A stretch of 64,000 nucleotides of DNA from Streptomyces sp. Ag109_O5-1 (GTDB lineage Bacteria > Actinomycetota > Actinomycetes > Streptomycetales > Streptomycetaceae), in the NCBI RefSeq assembly GCF_003814875.1, contig NZ_RKQF01000001.1, positions 10,416,001 through 10,480,000 on the forward strand, written 5' to 3'. The first letter of the stretch is position 1. Each line of letters starts with the position of its first letter. Shown here piece after piece: positions 1 to 8,127 of this stretch. The position numbers and the translations under genes were made by a program. The notes under the pieces are model-generated. The model was given only the letters and a program-made list of their open reading frames with translations. It was not told the DNA's origin and did not search any database.

Positions 1-83
1 CCGCCGCGTGGAGAAGCTCGGCCATCTGGCTGGCAAAGACGTCGTTTCCTCTGGCGCCCGGCGGCCGTCAGCCTTGTGTCGCG

Positions 84-351
84 GTGTGCGAGTGTCCAGG
101 TACGAGTTACGACTTGGCCGTGTGGGAAGGAGAGCGACCGGCGAGTGACAGGACCGCCGCTCGAGTCTTCACGGACCTCTTCGACCGCTACCTGGAGACA
201 GAGGTGCGCGATCCACCGACCGAGCGCGTCACGGCTTACGTTGCCGCGCTTGTGGAGCGGTGGGGTGACGTGACTGAGGACGTGGAGGACGCTTCGCCCT
301 GGACGGCTGGGCCGTTGATCGGCGGGGCCGGTGGCCCGCTGGTCTGCTTCG
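84..351 (+). pseudogene. 5' fragment of a conserved hypothetical gene
   Basis: The frame opening with GTG at 84 carries SYDLAVWEGERP at residues 8-19 and then DRYLETEVRDPPTERV and SPWTAGPLIG. I recognise this as the N-terminal half of a small hypothetical family common in Streptomyces; its function is unknown. Family-like sequence stops near position 351. The frame then runs on into DNA that, on the other strand, encodes a transposase tail, so the gene looks cut by an old insertion. No convincing ribosome binding site was checked upstream, and positions 1-83 hold nothing I can assign. Confidence 0.45.
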
Positions 352-369
352 ATCCTCAGCAGAATCGGC

Positions 370-482
370 TCAGGCCGCCCTCTTGGTCAGACGGCGGTAT
401 CCAATCAGAAGCGCCGCCCCGCCGACGAAGGCGAGGAAGTGTTCCGGCTTGCGTTCGTGGCGGCGGTGAGCGTCGGGGGGAA
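370..482 (-). pseudogene. C-terminal remnant of an IS5-type transposase
   Basis: On the minus strand one frame reads DAHRRHERKPEHFLAF, then VGGAALLIGYRRLTK, and a stop at 372-370. This tail is typical of IS5-superfamily transposases in Streptomyces. Nothing of the catalytic core remains upstream; the next 5' sequence belongs to a different small gene. It is a leftover of an insertion that probably truncated the plus-strand gene on its left. Family assignment is by memory of the tail motif only. Confidence 0.5.
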
Positions 483-523
483 ATCCAAGGCCCTGGCCGC
501 AGTTCCGTGACGGGCTGCGCACC

Positions 524-724
524 TCATGCCGAGTGCTGATGCTTGTGCAGGGCTGTGCTGGCCCGGAAGCGGATTCGTCCCCAGCGATCCTTGTGTTCGT
601 CTGTTGCGTCGTCGAAACAACAGCAATGCCGCGCCAGCCAGTGCAAGTCCTCCGGGTCGAGCCATAGAGCGATACGACCTTGTGCGGCTTCGGCTTGCGG
701 ATCCGTGGGCTGCGGCGGCTTCAT
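524..724 (-). CDS. Small conserved hypothetical protein, 66 aa
   Basis: The product begins MKPPQPTDPQAEAAQGRIAL, followed by WLDPEDLHWLARHCCC and ends HKHQHSA. The block IALWLDPEDL.WLARHCCC.DDAT....RWGRIRFRA matches a family of short cysteine-rich Streptomyces proteins of unknown function, normally 60-70 residues, so this copy is about full length. The three consecutive cysteines and the histidine could bind a metal, but that is inference. The ATG at 724 was chosen because it fits the usual family start; a longer upstream frame is open but does not look coding. It lies among gene fragments, so it may or may not still be expressed. Confidence 0.6.
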   Translation of the reverse strand: MKPPQPTDPQAEAAQGRIALWLDPEDLHWLARHCCCFDDATDEHKDRWGRIRFRASTALHKHQHSA

Positions 725-1184
725 GGGGCATGACTGTATGCCCAACTCTCGGCACTTCGTGGCTGGGTGAGGATCCGGGGGAGGGCGGAGGAGTTCGAAC
801 GAAGCTCGGCCGGCGACCGCGGACACAGCGGGCTGCCAGTCCGTGGGAGAGCAGGTCTCGTGACGCCGGCGGCCGAGAACGTCGTCGGCCCCGCAGGAGA
901 AGGCTCGGCGATGACGCCGAACGCGTCCTTCTCGTAGCCGTCGCCGCCACGTTCGACGGTCGCGCCGCCACTGTCGCCCTCTCGAACGCGGCGGCTCACC
1001 AACGGAGGGAGCCACTGGCCAACGCCTATGGTTCCCTCCGCTGTGTCCAGGCCCGATACCGGCTCCGCAACCGCGCCGGCCCGTGGGCGCCAGATGTCTG
1101 TCAGCGGGTTGAGTCGGGATACATCCGGATGCTTCCGGCGCGCCACTCGGTGCTGCCGTGGATCAGAGGTGTGGGGCGGGCCTT
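725..1184. other. 460 bp with no recognisable gene
   Basis: Several long frames are open on both strands, as expected at this GC content. None gives a protein with recognisable motifs, a plausible start with ribosome binding site, or continuity with neighbours. The stretch separates two damaged genes and is probably decayed sequence. Confidence 0.4.
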
Positions 1185-1545
1185 CTACATGCGGGCGAGG
1201 ATCTCCGCCTTCTTGGTCGTGAACTCTTCCTCGGTCAGGATGCCGGCGTCTCGCAATTGTGCGAGCTGCTGCAGTTGTTCGACGGCGCCGCCTGCCTGGG
1301 GGCTGACGGCTGAGCAGGCGGGGGAGGGGTGTGCCCGGGCGCAGGCACCTTGCCGAGCACCAAGTCGGTCAGCAGCGATTTGATTGCGGGCGCCGAGTCG
1401 TGCGGCACGCGGAAGTCAATGGTGTTGCCTGTCGCGACCACCACGACCTCGGTGTACATCAGGCCGTCCCGCTTCGTCACCACACTCGAGATCCTCTTCA
1501 GGAGGAACGGGCCCTGTTCGACGTCACGTTCTCCGCCGGACTGGA
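1185..1545 (-). pseudogene. Frameshifted PH-like/SHOCT domain gene
   Basis: Reading leftward on the minus strand, one frame gives a bacterial PH-like segment (RISSVVTKRDGLMYTEVVVV, then IDFRVPHDSAPAIKSLLTDL). A different frame then gives a complete C-terminal SHOCT domain: EQLQQLAQLRDAGILTEEEF, then TTKKAEILARM, with a TAG stop at 1187-1185. The two domains usually sit on one polypeptide, so the change of frame between about 1280 and 1330 marks a frameshift. The N-terminal part of the PH domain is also missing. Such proteins are thought to be membrane- or oligomer-associated, with no known enzymatic role. A sequencing error could explain the shift, but the surrounding decay argues for a real pseudogene. 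Confidence 0.6.
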
Positions 1546-1737
1546 CAAGGCGGAGCACGCGGGCGTCGCCGCCGCCTCCTGCTGCGCATTGCCTCCGCCG
1601 CCTACGGCATCGAGGTCTTTCTGCGACAGGGCCTGTTCGGGGTCTCCGCGGATGCCCTCGACCAGACCTCGACCCGCGCCGCCCGGACCGCCCGGGACAT
1701 CCCCCGGAACAGCCCCGGTTCCGCCACCGACTGACGG
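1521..1737 (+). pseudogene. Possible frameshifted remnant of an unknown gene
   Basis: Two plus-strand frames read as one plausible protein if a shift is allowed near 1585: FDVTFSAGLDKAEHAGVAAA and then LLRIASAAYGIEVFLRQGLF, GVSADALDQ, ending ARDIPRNSPGSATD and a stop at 1732-1734. The composition (Ala/Ile/Leu helix, few Pro/Arg runs) looks coding, unlike the alternative frames. I do not recognise the family. It overlaps the damaged end of the PH/SHOCT gene, so the join at about 1520-1545 is probably a recombination scar. Confidence 0.25.
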
Positions 1738-1800
1738 ACGCACCAGCTGACACGGGCCGACGTTGCGACGACGCAAGGCACCTGGCGCGAGGAACACGCC

Positions 1801-1940
1801 TGGCCTCGGGAGGGAATCTTGTACGTCCTCTACCAGGACATCGCCTGGCAACTCCTGTACCTGGAGATGGGGTTCGGCTCCGGACAGACGTGCTGGCGCC
1901 GTCTGGACCGATGGCGGAAGGCCGGCGACCACGGGTGCCG
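1801..1940 (+). pseudogene. N-terminal remnant of an IS5-family transposase
   Basis: The frame at 1801 reads REGILYVLYQDIAWQLLYLE and then MGFGSGQTCWRRLDRWRKAG. This is the diagnostic N-terminal DUF4096-type block of IS5-family transposases (usual form: WQLLPLELGFGSGQTCWRRL). The catalytic DDE domain that should follow is absent. It lies opposite in orientation to the transposase tail at 370-482, and the two may come from different elements. Confidence 0.65.
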
Positions 1941-1984
1941 GCAGCCGTCCGGATGGGGGCGGATCCCGTGAACCGGAGGAAGAC

Positions 1985-2950
1985 TCAGTGCGGGAATGCC
2001 CGCGGCGGACGTTGACGGGGCAGTGTGGTGCGGAACTCCTCGATCACGGAACTCACCTGCCGCATCAGCGAAGTCCGTTCCAGCAGACCGAGGTAGAGAT
2101 TGCGGCGGGCCAGTCCAGGCAGGTCCACACAGAAGTACAGTGCCATCAGCGGGTTGACGAACAACTCGCCGTCCTTGGTCCTTTCCGTGAACCGGACGTC
2201 GCCGAAGTCACCGCGCACGGCGGCGGCGACTGATCCGTTCACGATGCTCGGGTGGCTCGTGGTGTGGCGCTGGGCGTGCGCCACCGCGTCGAGATAGAGC
2301 GCGCCCTCCCGCGCCGCCCCGAGCAGCGAGAACGCCCCGAGATAGGCGCCGTCCCGGTCCAGGGCGGCCAGGTTCTCCAGTACGAGCGAGTGGTTCACGC
2401 CGTGATACGCGTCCACCCCGAAGCCGATGCAGGCCACCAGTCGGTGCGGGACCTCGTCGAGCCCGCTCACGGCGGCCAGGCTTGCCATGTCCTCCTCCGG
2501 GGTGCCGAGACCGTGTTCGTCGCCGCGCATCAGGATGTCGGTCCCGCCGTCCACCAGCACGACCGCGTCGACACCGCCGAGATGTGTGATCAGCGTCCGG
2601 TAGGCCGCCCGCAGCGGACCGACCCCGATGCTGGGGAAGGCGAACACGGTCGACGGCAGATCCTGCGTCGCGAGCCACCGGGCGAGTGTCCGTTCGGGGA
2701 AGTAGTCGCCGCGCAGGGGGGTGTCGGGCCCGACGGCCGCGACGTCCTGGTCCACCCACACGTCGAGGTCCAGGCCGTACAGGTCGGCGAAGGACAGGTT
2801 GGCGAGGTGCACCTCCTTGCCCGCCGACCGCAACGCGAGTGCGAGCGGCAGCCCGGCGTACACGTCGAAGCCCCCGCCCGCACCGGCGATGAGCACCCGT
2901 CGCGCGTCGCACAGGCGGGTGAAGAACGCAGGTTCCCCCAGAGTGATCAC
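1985..2950 (-). CDS. DUF1152 domain-containing protein
   Basis: The 321-residue product starts MITLGEPAFFTRLCDARRVL and shows an early glycine-rich loop (IAGAGGGFDVYAGLPLALAL, about residues 21-40). Conserved DUF1152 features follow: LVDGGTDILMRGDE (about residues 130-145), CIGFGVDAYHGVNH, and a C-terminal ALYFCVDL. Length and order fit the family. Its biochemical function is not established; the fold suggests a nucleotide- or substrate-binding Rossmann-like protein. The ATG at 2950 gives the family's usual N-terminus. It is transcribed alone, away from the secreted-protein gene on its right, and is the first intact, ordinary-looking gene in the window. Confidence 0.8.
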   Translation of the reverse strand: MITLGEPAFFTRLCDARRVLIAGAGGGFDVYAGLPLALALRSAGKEVHLANLSFADLYGLDLDVWVDQDVAAVGPDTPLRGDYFPERTLARWLATQDLPSTVFAFPSIGVGPLRAAYRTLITHLGGVDAVVLVDGGTDILMRGDEHGLGTPEEDMASLAAVSGLDEVPHRLVACIGFGVDAYHGVNHSLVLENLAALDRDGAYLGAFSLLGAAREGALYLDAVAHAQRHTTSHPSIVNGSVAAAVRGDFGDVRFTERTKDGELFVNPLMALYFCVDLPGLARRNLYLGLLERTSLMRQVSSVIEEFRTTLPRQRPPRAFPH

Positions 2951-3273
2951 CGCAAGACGCTAGCAGGAGAGCGAGCTGGCGGCGGGCCGATACCGGCGGT
3001 GCGGTGCTCCGCGTACCTACTGGTGCTCGGTGAGCAGCTGACTGCGCTGCAGGGCAGGGTCGACTGACGCCAGGACGTCGTACGCGTTTGACGTTCCGAC
3101 GGCTTCGGGTGCGGGCAGAGGCTCGGTGGTCCGAGGGGATGTTCCGTCTCACCGGGCGCCGCAACGTGCCTTGACCGCCCGAGGAGGGCAGTGGAGTTTG
3201 AAGTCCCGGCATGGGTCAATGAGTGGCGGGGGCCACGGCCGCCCGCTGCACGCCGCCCGCTAGCATCCCTCGC
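2951..3273. other. Intergenic region between divergent genes
   Basis: This 323-bp stretch separates the minus-strand DUF1152 gene from the plus-strand secreted-protein gene, so it must hold both promoters. I see no clear -35/-10 pair, operator palindrome, RNA or small gene in it. Confidence 0.4.
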
Positions 3274-4107
3274 ATGACGAGGCGGGGGTGGCGACTGGGT
3301 GTCGTGGCGGTGCTGGTGGCGATCTGTGTCTCCGGTCCCGAGCGTCCGGACGTCATCCGCACAGCGTCCGACCTCGGCCCCCTGCCGGCCGACCGCTACG
3401 ACTACACACCGCAGGACTACCAGCGGTCGCAGCGGGCATCGGCGTTGCTGGTCCGGCAATGCATGGCGGAGCGCGGCCACCGGGACTTCCCGCTCGACCC
3501 CCGCTACCCCAGTGACCCCGTCGTCGCCACCGCGGTCAGCACCGACTACGGCGCCCTGGATCTCGCCACCGCCAGCCGTTGGGGCTACGGCTGGGACCCG
3601 GACAAGTCCCTGACCCTGCGGCCGAAAGGCCGTCGGATGACCGACGCCGAGTATGCGGACTTCCCCGCCTGCAACGCTGAGGCGAGCCGGCGGCTGCTGC
3701 GCGGCATCGACCTCAAGCGGGACTGGCTCTACGCAAGCACACGGGCGGTCGAGGTCGACGAGGGGGTCAAGCGCGACCCGCGCCTCCGTGCGGCTTGGGC
3801 CGTGTGGTCCCGCTGTGTGGCAGACCAAGGATTCACGCGCTATCCCGACCCCGTCGCGGCATACACGGACCCCGCCTGGCATCGGGGCAGTGACGGCAAC
3901 ACCCGGCATACGGAGCGGGAGCGGGCCACTGCCGTCGCGGACGTCACCTGCAAACGCCGCCACCATACGGCCGAGCTCTGGCACGCTGCACGGGCGCAGC
4001 AGCAGGCCGCAGACATCGCACGGCACCGCGACCGCTACGCCGCCGGGCTGCAGGCGCTGCGGACGTACCGGGCCACCATCGCCGAGGTACTGGGGAAGCT
4101 CGGTTAG
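3274..4107 (+). CDS. Secreted protein of unknown function
   Basis: With the ATG at 3274 the product is 277 residues and starts MTRRGWRLGVVAVLVAICVS. That is a positive N-terminus followed by a hydrophobic stretch, typical of a signal peptide. An earlier in-frame start at 3223 would bury this signal, so I prefer 3274. The mature part is hydrophilic with spaced cysteines (QCMAERGHRDFP, DFPACNAEASRRL, SRCVADQGFTRYPDP, TCKRRHH), matching the repeated C-x-x-x-x-G-x-x-x-x-P pattern of many secreted Streptomyces hypotheticals. I do not know a function. It is the last intact chromosomal gene before the left repeat of the proposed island. Confidence 0.7.
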   Translation: MTRRGWRLGVVAVLVAICVSGPERPDVIRTASDLGPLPADRYDYTPQDYQRSQRASALLVRQCMAERGHRDFPLDPRYPSDPVVATAVSTDYGALDLATASRWGYGWDPDKSLTLRPKGRRMTDAEYADFPACNAEASRRLLRGIDLKRDWLYASTRAVEVDEGVKRDPRLRAAWAVWSRCVADQGFTRYPDPVAAYTDPAWHRGSDGNTRHTERERATAVADVTCKRRHHTAELWHAARAQQQAADIARHRDRYAAGLQALRTYRATIAEVLGKLG

Positions 4108-4185
4108 CGGGCCACCGACGACGCATCACTGCGAGTCGCTCCGGGAAACCAGCAGCCTCGCACGGCCCTGAACTCGGAGTCGGCG

Positions 4186-4253
4186 TCAGTCCGATCAAAG
4201 CTGACTGCGGTCGGCGAAACCTGCACTTCGAGGCGCGGTGGAACGGGTGGTGT
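4186..4253 (+). repeat. Left copy of 68-bp imperfect direct repeat (candidate att-derived)
   Basis: The copy begins TCAGTCCGATCAAAGCTGAC and contains CCTGCACTTCGAGG. It aligns without gaps to 17139-17206 with about eight substitutions. The first 21 bases are identical. It is not recognisably part of a tRNA gene, the usual integration target of actinobacterial integrative elements. Confidence 0.7.
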
Positions 4254-4308
4254 GACGGGGGCCCCTATGTCTTTCGTCAGGCTGTTGTGATGATGGCCGG
4301 CATGACGG

Positions 4309-4671
4309 ATGAGGTTCAGGGCTCAGGCCGTGAGAGCCGCCGGGTGGACGCCGCTGCACTTCGCGGCGGATGAGCAGGATGCCGAGGCTGTCGGCTCTCT
4401 CCTGGCGGCGGGTGCGGGAGTGGATGTCCCCGATGAGCAGGGCAATACGCCTTTGTGGCAGGCGGTGTTCACGTATCGAGGTGATGGCGCGGTCTTGTCG
4501 CTGCTGGTCGCCGCCGGTGCCGATCCGGACATGGACAACCTTCACGGTGTGAGTCCGCGGCGCCTTGCCGACTGGCGTATCGGTTCAGCTGCCGCGGTGC
4601 ATCTCGCCGCATCGGGGAATGGACAACCAGTGGCGGCGGATCAGGGCAACGGGCAAGGTGGACATCCCTGA
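4309..4671 (+). CDS. Ankyrin-repeat protein, truncated
   Basis: The frame from ATG 4309 gives AAGWTPLHFAADEQDAEAVG, LLAAGAGVDVPDEQGNTPLW and LLVAAGADPDMDNLHGVSP. These are about three ankyrin repeats with the TPLH and ADPN-type signatures, a fold used for protein-protein contacts. Family-like sequence ends near AAVHLAASG (about 4608), where DNA for an integrase C-terminus begins in another frame. The last 20 codons are therefore read-through. Upstream, a second frame (MAGMTDEVQ at about 4294) would supply the usual N-terminus, suggesting a frameshift near 4315. It is probably a broken gene. Confidence 0.5.
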   Translation: MRFRAQAVRAAGWTPLHFAADEQDAEAVGSLLAAGAGVDVPDEQGNTPLWQAVFTYRGDGAVLSLLVAAGADPDMDNLHGVSPRRLADWRIGSAAAVHLAASGNGQPVAADQGNGQGGHP

Positions 4672-4792
4672 AGGGATGGTCCGTTACGGCACCCGCCACT
4701 TCTACGCGTCGAACTGCCTGAGCAACGGCATCCCGATCACGGACGTCGCTGAGTGGATGGGGCACAAGAGCGTCGACGTCACGTTCAAGATC
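4619..4792 (+). pseudogene. C-terminal fragment of a tyrosine site-specific integrase
   Basis: The frame reads MDNQWRRIRATGKVDIPEGM, then VRYGTRHFYASNCLSNG and ITDVAEWMGHKSVDVTFKI. This is the box II region (the R-H of TRHFYAS) and the MGHKSVDVT block of phage-type integrases. It stops just before the catalytic tyrosine segment (normally KIYRHLMP). Its first ten residues, MDNQWRRIRA, are the same ten at which the separate integrase fragment at 8763-11107 breaks off. The two pieces are therefore complementary halves of the same or closely related genes. No start signal is present and it is not expected to be functional. Confidence 0.75.
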
Positions 4793-4921
4793 TCGCGGCT
4801 TGAGGTGAGGTGTGATGCCTGGCCGTGCCGGCGGCCAGGAATCGAGTGTGGCGTGACTCAGCCGAGCCTCTGCTGCTGAGCCCAGGCGTGCACATCGGTG
4901 ATCTTGAACTGCAGTTTGGCG

Positions 4922-5814
4922 CTACGGCCGTTCCCGACGACCTGAGCCTCCGGTGCAGACCGGCTCCGGCGACGGCCGGTCTGACGTAGGCCAGCCGGTG
5001 GTTCCGGCCTGTTGTTCTTCGCGTTGTGGTGGTGTGGTCGTGTGGCGGGGCGGGGGGATCCTCTGGGCGAGCTTGTCGCCCTCGACGTCCAGGTCGGGCA
5101 GGAGCCGGTCCAGCCAGGCGGGGATCCACCAGGCCCTTTCCTGGGCGAGTGCCATGGTGGCCGGGATGAGTGTCATGCGGATGACGAAGGCGTCGATGAG
5201 GATTCCGGCCGCCAGCGCGAAGCCGGCCTGCTTGATCATGGGCTGGGCGTTGAAGACGAACCCCGCGAAGACGGAGACCATGATGGTGGCGGCCGCGAGG
5301 ACGACGGAGCTCGCGCGTGCGAAGCCGGTGACGGTGGCGCTGCGCGCGGTCAAGCCGTGCACATGTGTCTCTCGAATGGAGGTCACGAGGAACATCTGGT
5401 AGTCCATGGCGAGGCCGTAGAGGACGCCGGTGATGATGATGGGCAGCAGGCTCACAACCGGAGCGGTGGCGTCGAGGCCGATGAGGCTCTGCAGCCAGCC
5501 CCATTGGAATACGGCCGTGGTGAGGCCGAAGGTGGCGGCGATGCTCAGGAGGAAGCCGAGGGTGGCCATCACGGGGACCATGAGGGAGCGGAAGACCAGG
5601 AGGAGGACGATCAGGGAGAGTCCGAGGACGGTCGCCAGGTAGACGGGCAGGGCGTCGGCGAGCCGGTCGGAGACGTCGATCGCGAGTGCCGTGAAACCGG
5701 TGATGCCGATGACCGCGCCGTGGGCTTTGCCGATCTCCGTGCTCTTGCCGCGTACGGCGGTGACGAGGGCCTTGGTCGCGTCGTCGTTCGGACCGCTGCC
5801 GGGTACGAGGCTGA
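4922..5814 (-). pseudogene. C-terminal part of an MMPL-family (RND-type) exporter
   Basis: Reading on the minus strand from about 5814, the frame gives QRLSLVPGSGPNDDATK, then membrane segments LGLSLIVLLLVFRSL, MVPVMATLGFLLSIAATFGL and IIITGVLYGLAMDYQMFLVT. The last holds the conserved MDYQ.F motif of the second transmembrane bundle of MMPL proteins. A hydrophilic cytoplasmic tail ends at 4922. MMPL proteins are proton-driven exporters of lipids or toxic compounds and normally exceed 700 residues; only about the last 295 codons remain. The 5' end is cut exactly where the IS6-type element begins, so that insertion or a linked deletion removed the N-terminal half and promoter. Confidence 0.8.
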
Positions 5815-6676
5815 GGCGTTGTCACGTTGTTGGCAGTGTGACTGCCTGACGGTGCGTCGGGGCAGGGTGAGCTTGGGAGCCGGGCCTGTGCTCAGGCCGC
5901 GGTGGCGAGGCCGGCGACGCCGGTGATCTGGTCCCAGATGGCGAAGCGGATGGTCATCTCGGCTCGGTAGTCGTGGGCGGGCATCAGATGGCGGCGTGGC
6001 CGGAAGTGGGGCGAGATACCGCTGAACGCGGACAGGAACCGCTGGGCCCCGCCGATGCTGTGGAAGCCCTTCATTGCGCGTTCACGCTGCCTCGTGGGCT
6101 GGTGGCTGTTCTCCGCCCGGCTGTTCAGGCCCTTGTGCGAGCGGTGTTCCACCGAGGACATGACCTCGCGGTGGGCGGCGCCGTAGGAGCGGAGCTTGTC
6201 GGTGACGATCACCCGCGGCACCGCACCCGTCCTCTTCAACAGGCGGCGGAAGAAACGCCTGGCCGCGGCCTTGTCCCGGCGGTTCTGCACCAGAATGTCC
6301 AGCACCATCCCGTCCTGGTCGACGGCCCGCCACAGGTACTTCTGCTCACCGTTGATCTTGATGAAGACCTCGTCCAGGTGCCACTTGCCCCCAGGCCGAG
6401 GCTGCCGGCGGCGCAGCGCGTTGGCGTAGGCCGGCCCGAACTTGGCGCACCAGCGGCGCACCGTCTCGTAGGAAACGGTCACGCCGCGCTCGATCATCAA
6501 CTCCTCGACCTCGCGGTAGGACAGCGGGAAGCGGTGATACAGCCACACACAGCGGGAGATGACCTCGACCGGGTACCGGTGCCCCTTGTACGACAGCGAC
6601 ACGGACCCCACAGACAACCCCCTCCAGCACGATCAACCAGAAGATCATCCCACCGGTCAGCCAACGTGACAGTGCC
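5815..6676. mobile_element. IS6-family-type insertion sequence with imperfect inverted ends
   Basis: The outer ends match as an imperfect inverted repeat: GGCGTTGTCACGTTG at 5815-5829, and the complement of 6662-6676 reading GGCACTGTCACGTTG. The enclosed 862 bp contain one transposase, a normal size for the family. The 8 bases on each side do not match, so no target duplication is visible. That fits a rearranged or cointegrate-derived copy, as IS6 elements often generate adjacent deletions. Confidence 0.75.
5892..6617 (-). CDS. IS6 family transposase
   Basis: The 241-residue protein has the IS6/IS26 layout: an N-terminal helix-turn-helix region (YPVEVISRCVWLYHRFPLSY, REVEELMIERGVTVSYETVR) and a DDE catalytic core. 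The likely catalytic residues are D in HLDEVFIKINGEQ (about residue 81), D in VIVTDKLRSYG (about 140) and E in NSRAENSHQPTRQRERAM (about 177). No internal stop or frameshift is present, so it could be active. It catalyses replicative transposition of its element. The element truncates the MMPL gene on its left and abuts a methyltransferase-like gene tail on its right. Confidence 0.9.
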   Translation of the reverse strand: MSVGSVSLSYKGHRYPVEVISRCVWLYHRFPLSYREVEELMIERGVTVSYETVRRWCAKFGPAYANALRRRQPRPGGKWHLDEVFIKINGEQKYLWRAVDQDGMVLDILVQNRRDKAAARRFFRRLLKRTGAVPRVIVTDKLRSYGAAHREVMSSVEHRSHKGLNSRAENSHQPTRQRERAMKGFHSIGGAQRFLSAFSGISPHFRPRRHLMPAHDYRAEMTIRFAIWDQITGVAGLATAA

Positions 6677-6743
6677 GTCGGCGGAACTCCCCGATCATCC
6701 CCGTCGACCAAGCTGCCGCACCGGGAAACTCCAAGATCCCCGA

Positions 6744-6911
6744 CAGAGTCAAGCTAAGGTCGCCGACACGATCCGCACCTGGGACCGCGACTACCGAGGC
6801 CACGAGGCCACCTTCGAGATCCAGCACCTCGACGCTTCCGCGACCAAGCCGCGCCCAGGCCGCTTCGTCCTCGACACGCCGCTCAACCGCAACCTCGTCG
6901 AATGGAACTGA
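6744..6911 (+). pseudogene. 3' fragment, possibly of an FxLD-type methyltransferase
   Basis: Immediately right of the IS6 element a plus-strand frame reads KVADTIRTWDRDYRGHEATF, then EIQHLDASATKPRPG and DTPLNRNLVEWN with a TGA at 6909-6911. The IRTWDRD..RG pattern resembles the C-terminal end of protein-isoaspartate-like methyltransferases of FxLD lanthipeptide-type systems, but this is a weak recall-based match. There is no start codon outside the insertion sequence. It is best treated as the tail of a gene whose 5' part was lost with the IS6 insertion. Confidence 0.35.
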
Positions 6912-7107
6912 CAACGGCCCGTAAAGACAACTGCCCATAGGCGAGGGGCAGTGCCCGTCGGCCGTTGCGACGGGCACCGCCCCCGCTCGTCCACCCAACA
7001 TCACGTCAACGTCGCCCGAGGGGACCACGGATCCAAACGGCCCAATAGCACGACGTTTTCCGCTAGTTGCTCGATTCCGCCCCGCCTGCCTCCCGCTGCC
7101 GGAGCGG

Positions 7108-8127
7108 GTGGGGTCCGTGACCGCGCTGGCCTCAAGAGCTGTGGAGCAGAGTGACCAGGGACTGGCCTCCACCGTCTTCAACCAGACGGCGCTCATCGCC
7201 TCCGACCTCGACCTTCCAGATCTCGCCCGAACGATCTGCCACCGGCACGCTGCGGCCTACCTGAATGCCTGTCCGCTCCCTGCCATGGCCGCCATCCGCG
7301 CACTGGAGCCCCTGGTCAACCTCGCCCGCCTGCAGATCCGCGCCGGCCGGACAGACGGCCGTGAACGGCTGCTGGACTTGTACGAGGCCGTCGGCACCGG
7401 TACCGCAGTCTCCTTCGAAGGCATCACCGTGCCGGCCGACCTCACCTCCATCGAGGGCGAGCGACAAGAGGTGCGGGCATGGATATGGCGTGTACTCCTC
7501 GCTGACGGCATACGCAGCCTCACCACCGCAAGGCGATGGTCTGAGGCACTGGCACACATCGAAAAACACCGGGGTGTGGGCATCAGGATGCTGGACGGGC
7601 GCCAAGTCGCCGTCATGGTGGCTCTCACTTCCGGCCAGATCAACCATGCTCACGAGCTCCTCACTGCTACGGCACCGGGGGAGCCATGGGAACAGGCCGT
7701 CACGGCCTGCCTGACGATGCTGTGCCGCCGCGACGCGGGCCAACCAGTCGACGACTCCTTGGCGTCCTTGACGAACACCTTCCTGAATCACAAGGCGAAC
7801 CCGGGTACGACTGTCTTCGACGTCCGCCTCGGTCTCACCGTCCTGGACGCCGTCGCCCCGGCCGAACACCCTGAGGCCCGCCTCCTCGTCGATGATCTGT
7901 GCCGGCGAACAATGGAGACGCGAAACGGGTATGCGGCCCGCGAGATACTGGCCGACCCCGTGTTCGGCGCGCTCGTCAAGGACAGCGAGCGGCAGGACTG
8001 CGAGGACCTGCGCCTGAGCTGCGCGCTCGACTCTGGGGTGCTACCAGAAAGGCCCTACCGAGCTCTCGCGATCGCTCTGGGTGCTGCCGAGACGGTGCTC
8101 AGCACCTCATTGACAGAAGCGTGGTGA
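7108..8127 (+). CDS. Helical-repeat hypothetical protein, 339 aa
   Basis: The product is rich in helices of TPR-like spacing (GLASTVFNQTALIASDLDLP, DLARTICHRHAAAYLNACPL, EPLVNLARLQIRAGRTDGRE, ITVPADLTSIEGERQEVRAW). I recognise this as a conserved Streptomyces family without assigned function, possibly a regulatory or scaffold protein. GTG 7108 is the first conventional start, but the frame stays open to 6925 and encodes family-like sequence upstream (ARRFPLVARFRPACLPLPER). The true start may therefore lie further left and be lost or non-canonical (CTG 6931). The right end reads GAAETVLSTSLTEAW and appears intact. The methyltransferase-like scrap sits just upstream, and the two may once have formed one operon. 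Confidence 0.6.
   Translation: MGSVTALASRAVEQSDQGLASTVFNQTALIASDLDLPDLARTICHRHAAAYLNACPLPAMAAIRALEPLVNLARLQIRAGRTDGRERLLDLYEAVGTGTAVSFEGITVPADLTSIEGERQEVRAWIWRVLLADGIRSLTTARRWSEALAHIEKHRGVGIRMLDGRQVAVMVALTSGQINHAHELLTATAPGEPWEQAVTACLTMLCRRDAGQPVDDSLASLTNTFLNHKANPGTTVFDVRLGLTVLDAVAPAEHPEARLLVDDLCRRTMETRNGYAAREILADPVFGALVKDSERQDCEDLRLSCALDSGVLPERPYRALAIALGAAETVLSTSLTEAW

Noticed and set aside
4186..4253. tRNA gene or tRNA 3' end in the 68-bp repeats
   Set aside because: No cloverleaf, T-loop consensus or CCA-end context could be found in either copy.
4858..4920. Minus-strand peptide AKLQFKITDVHAWAQQQRLG ending at a stop
   Set aside because: It has protein-like composition but no start, no family match I can name, and lies between two pseudogene fragments; too little to annotate.
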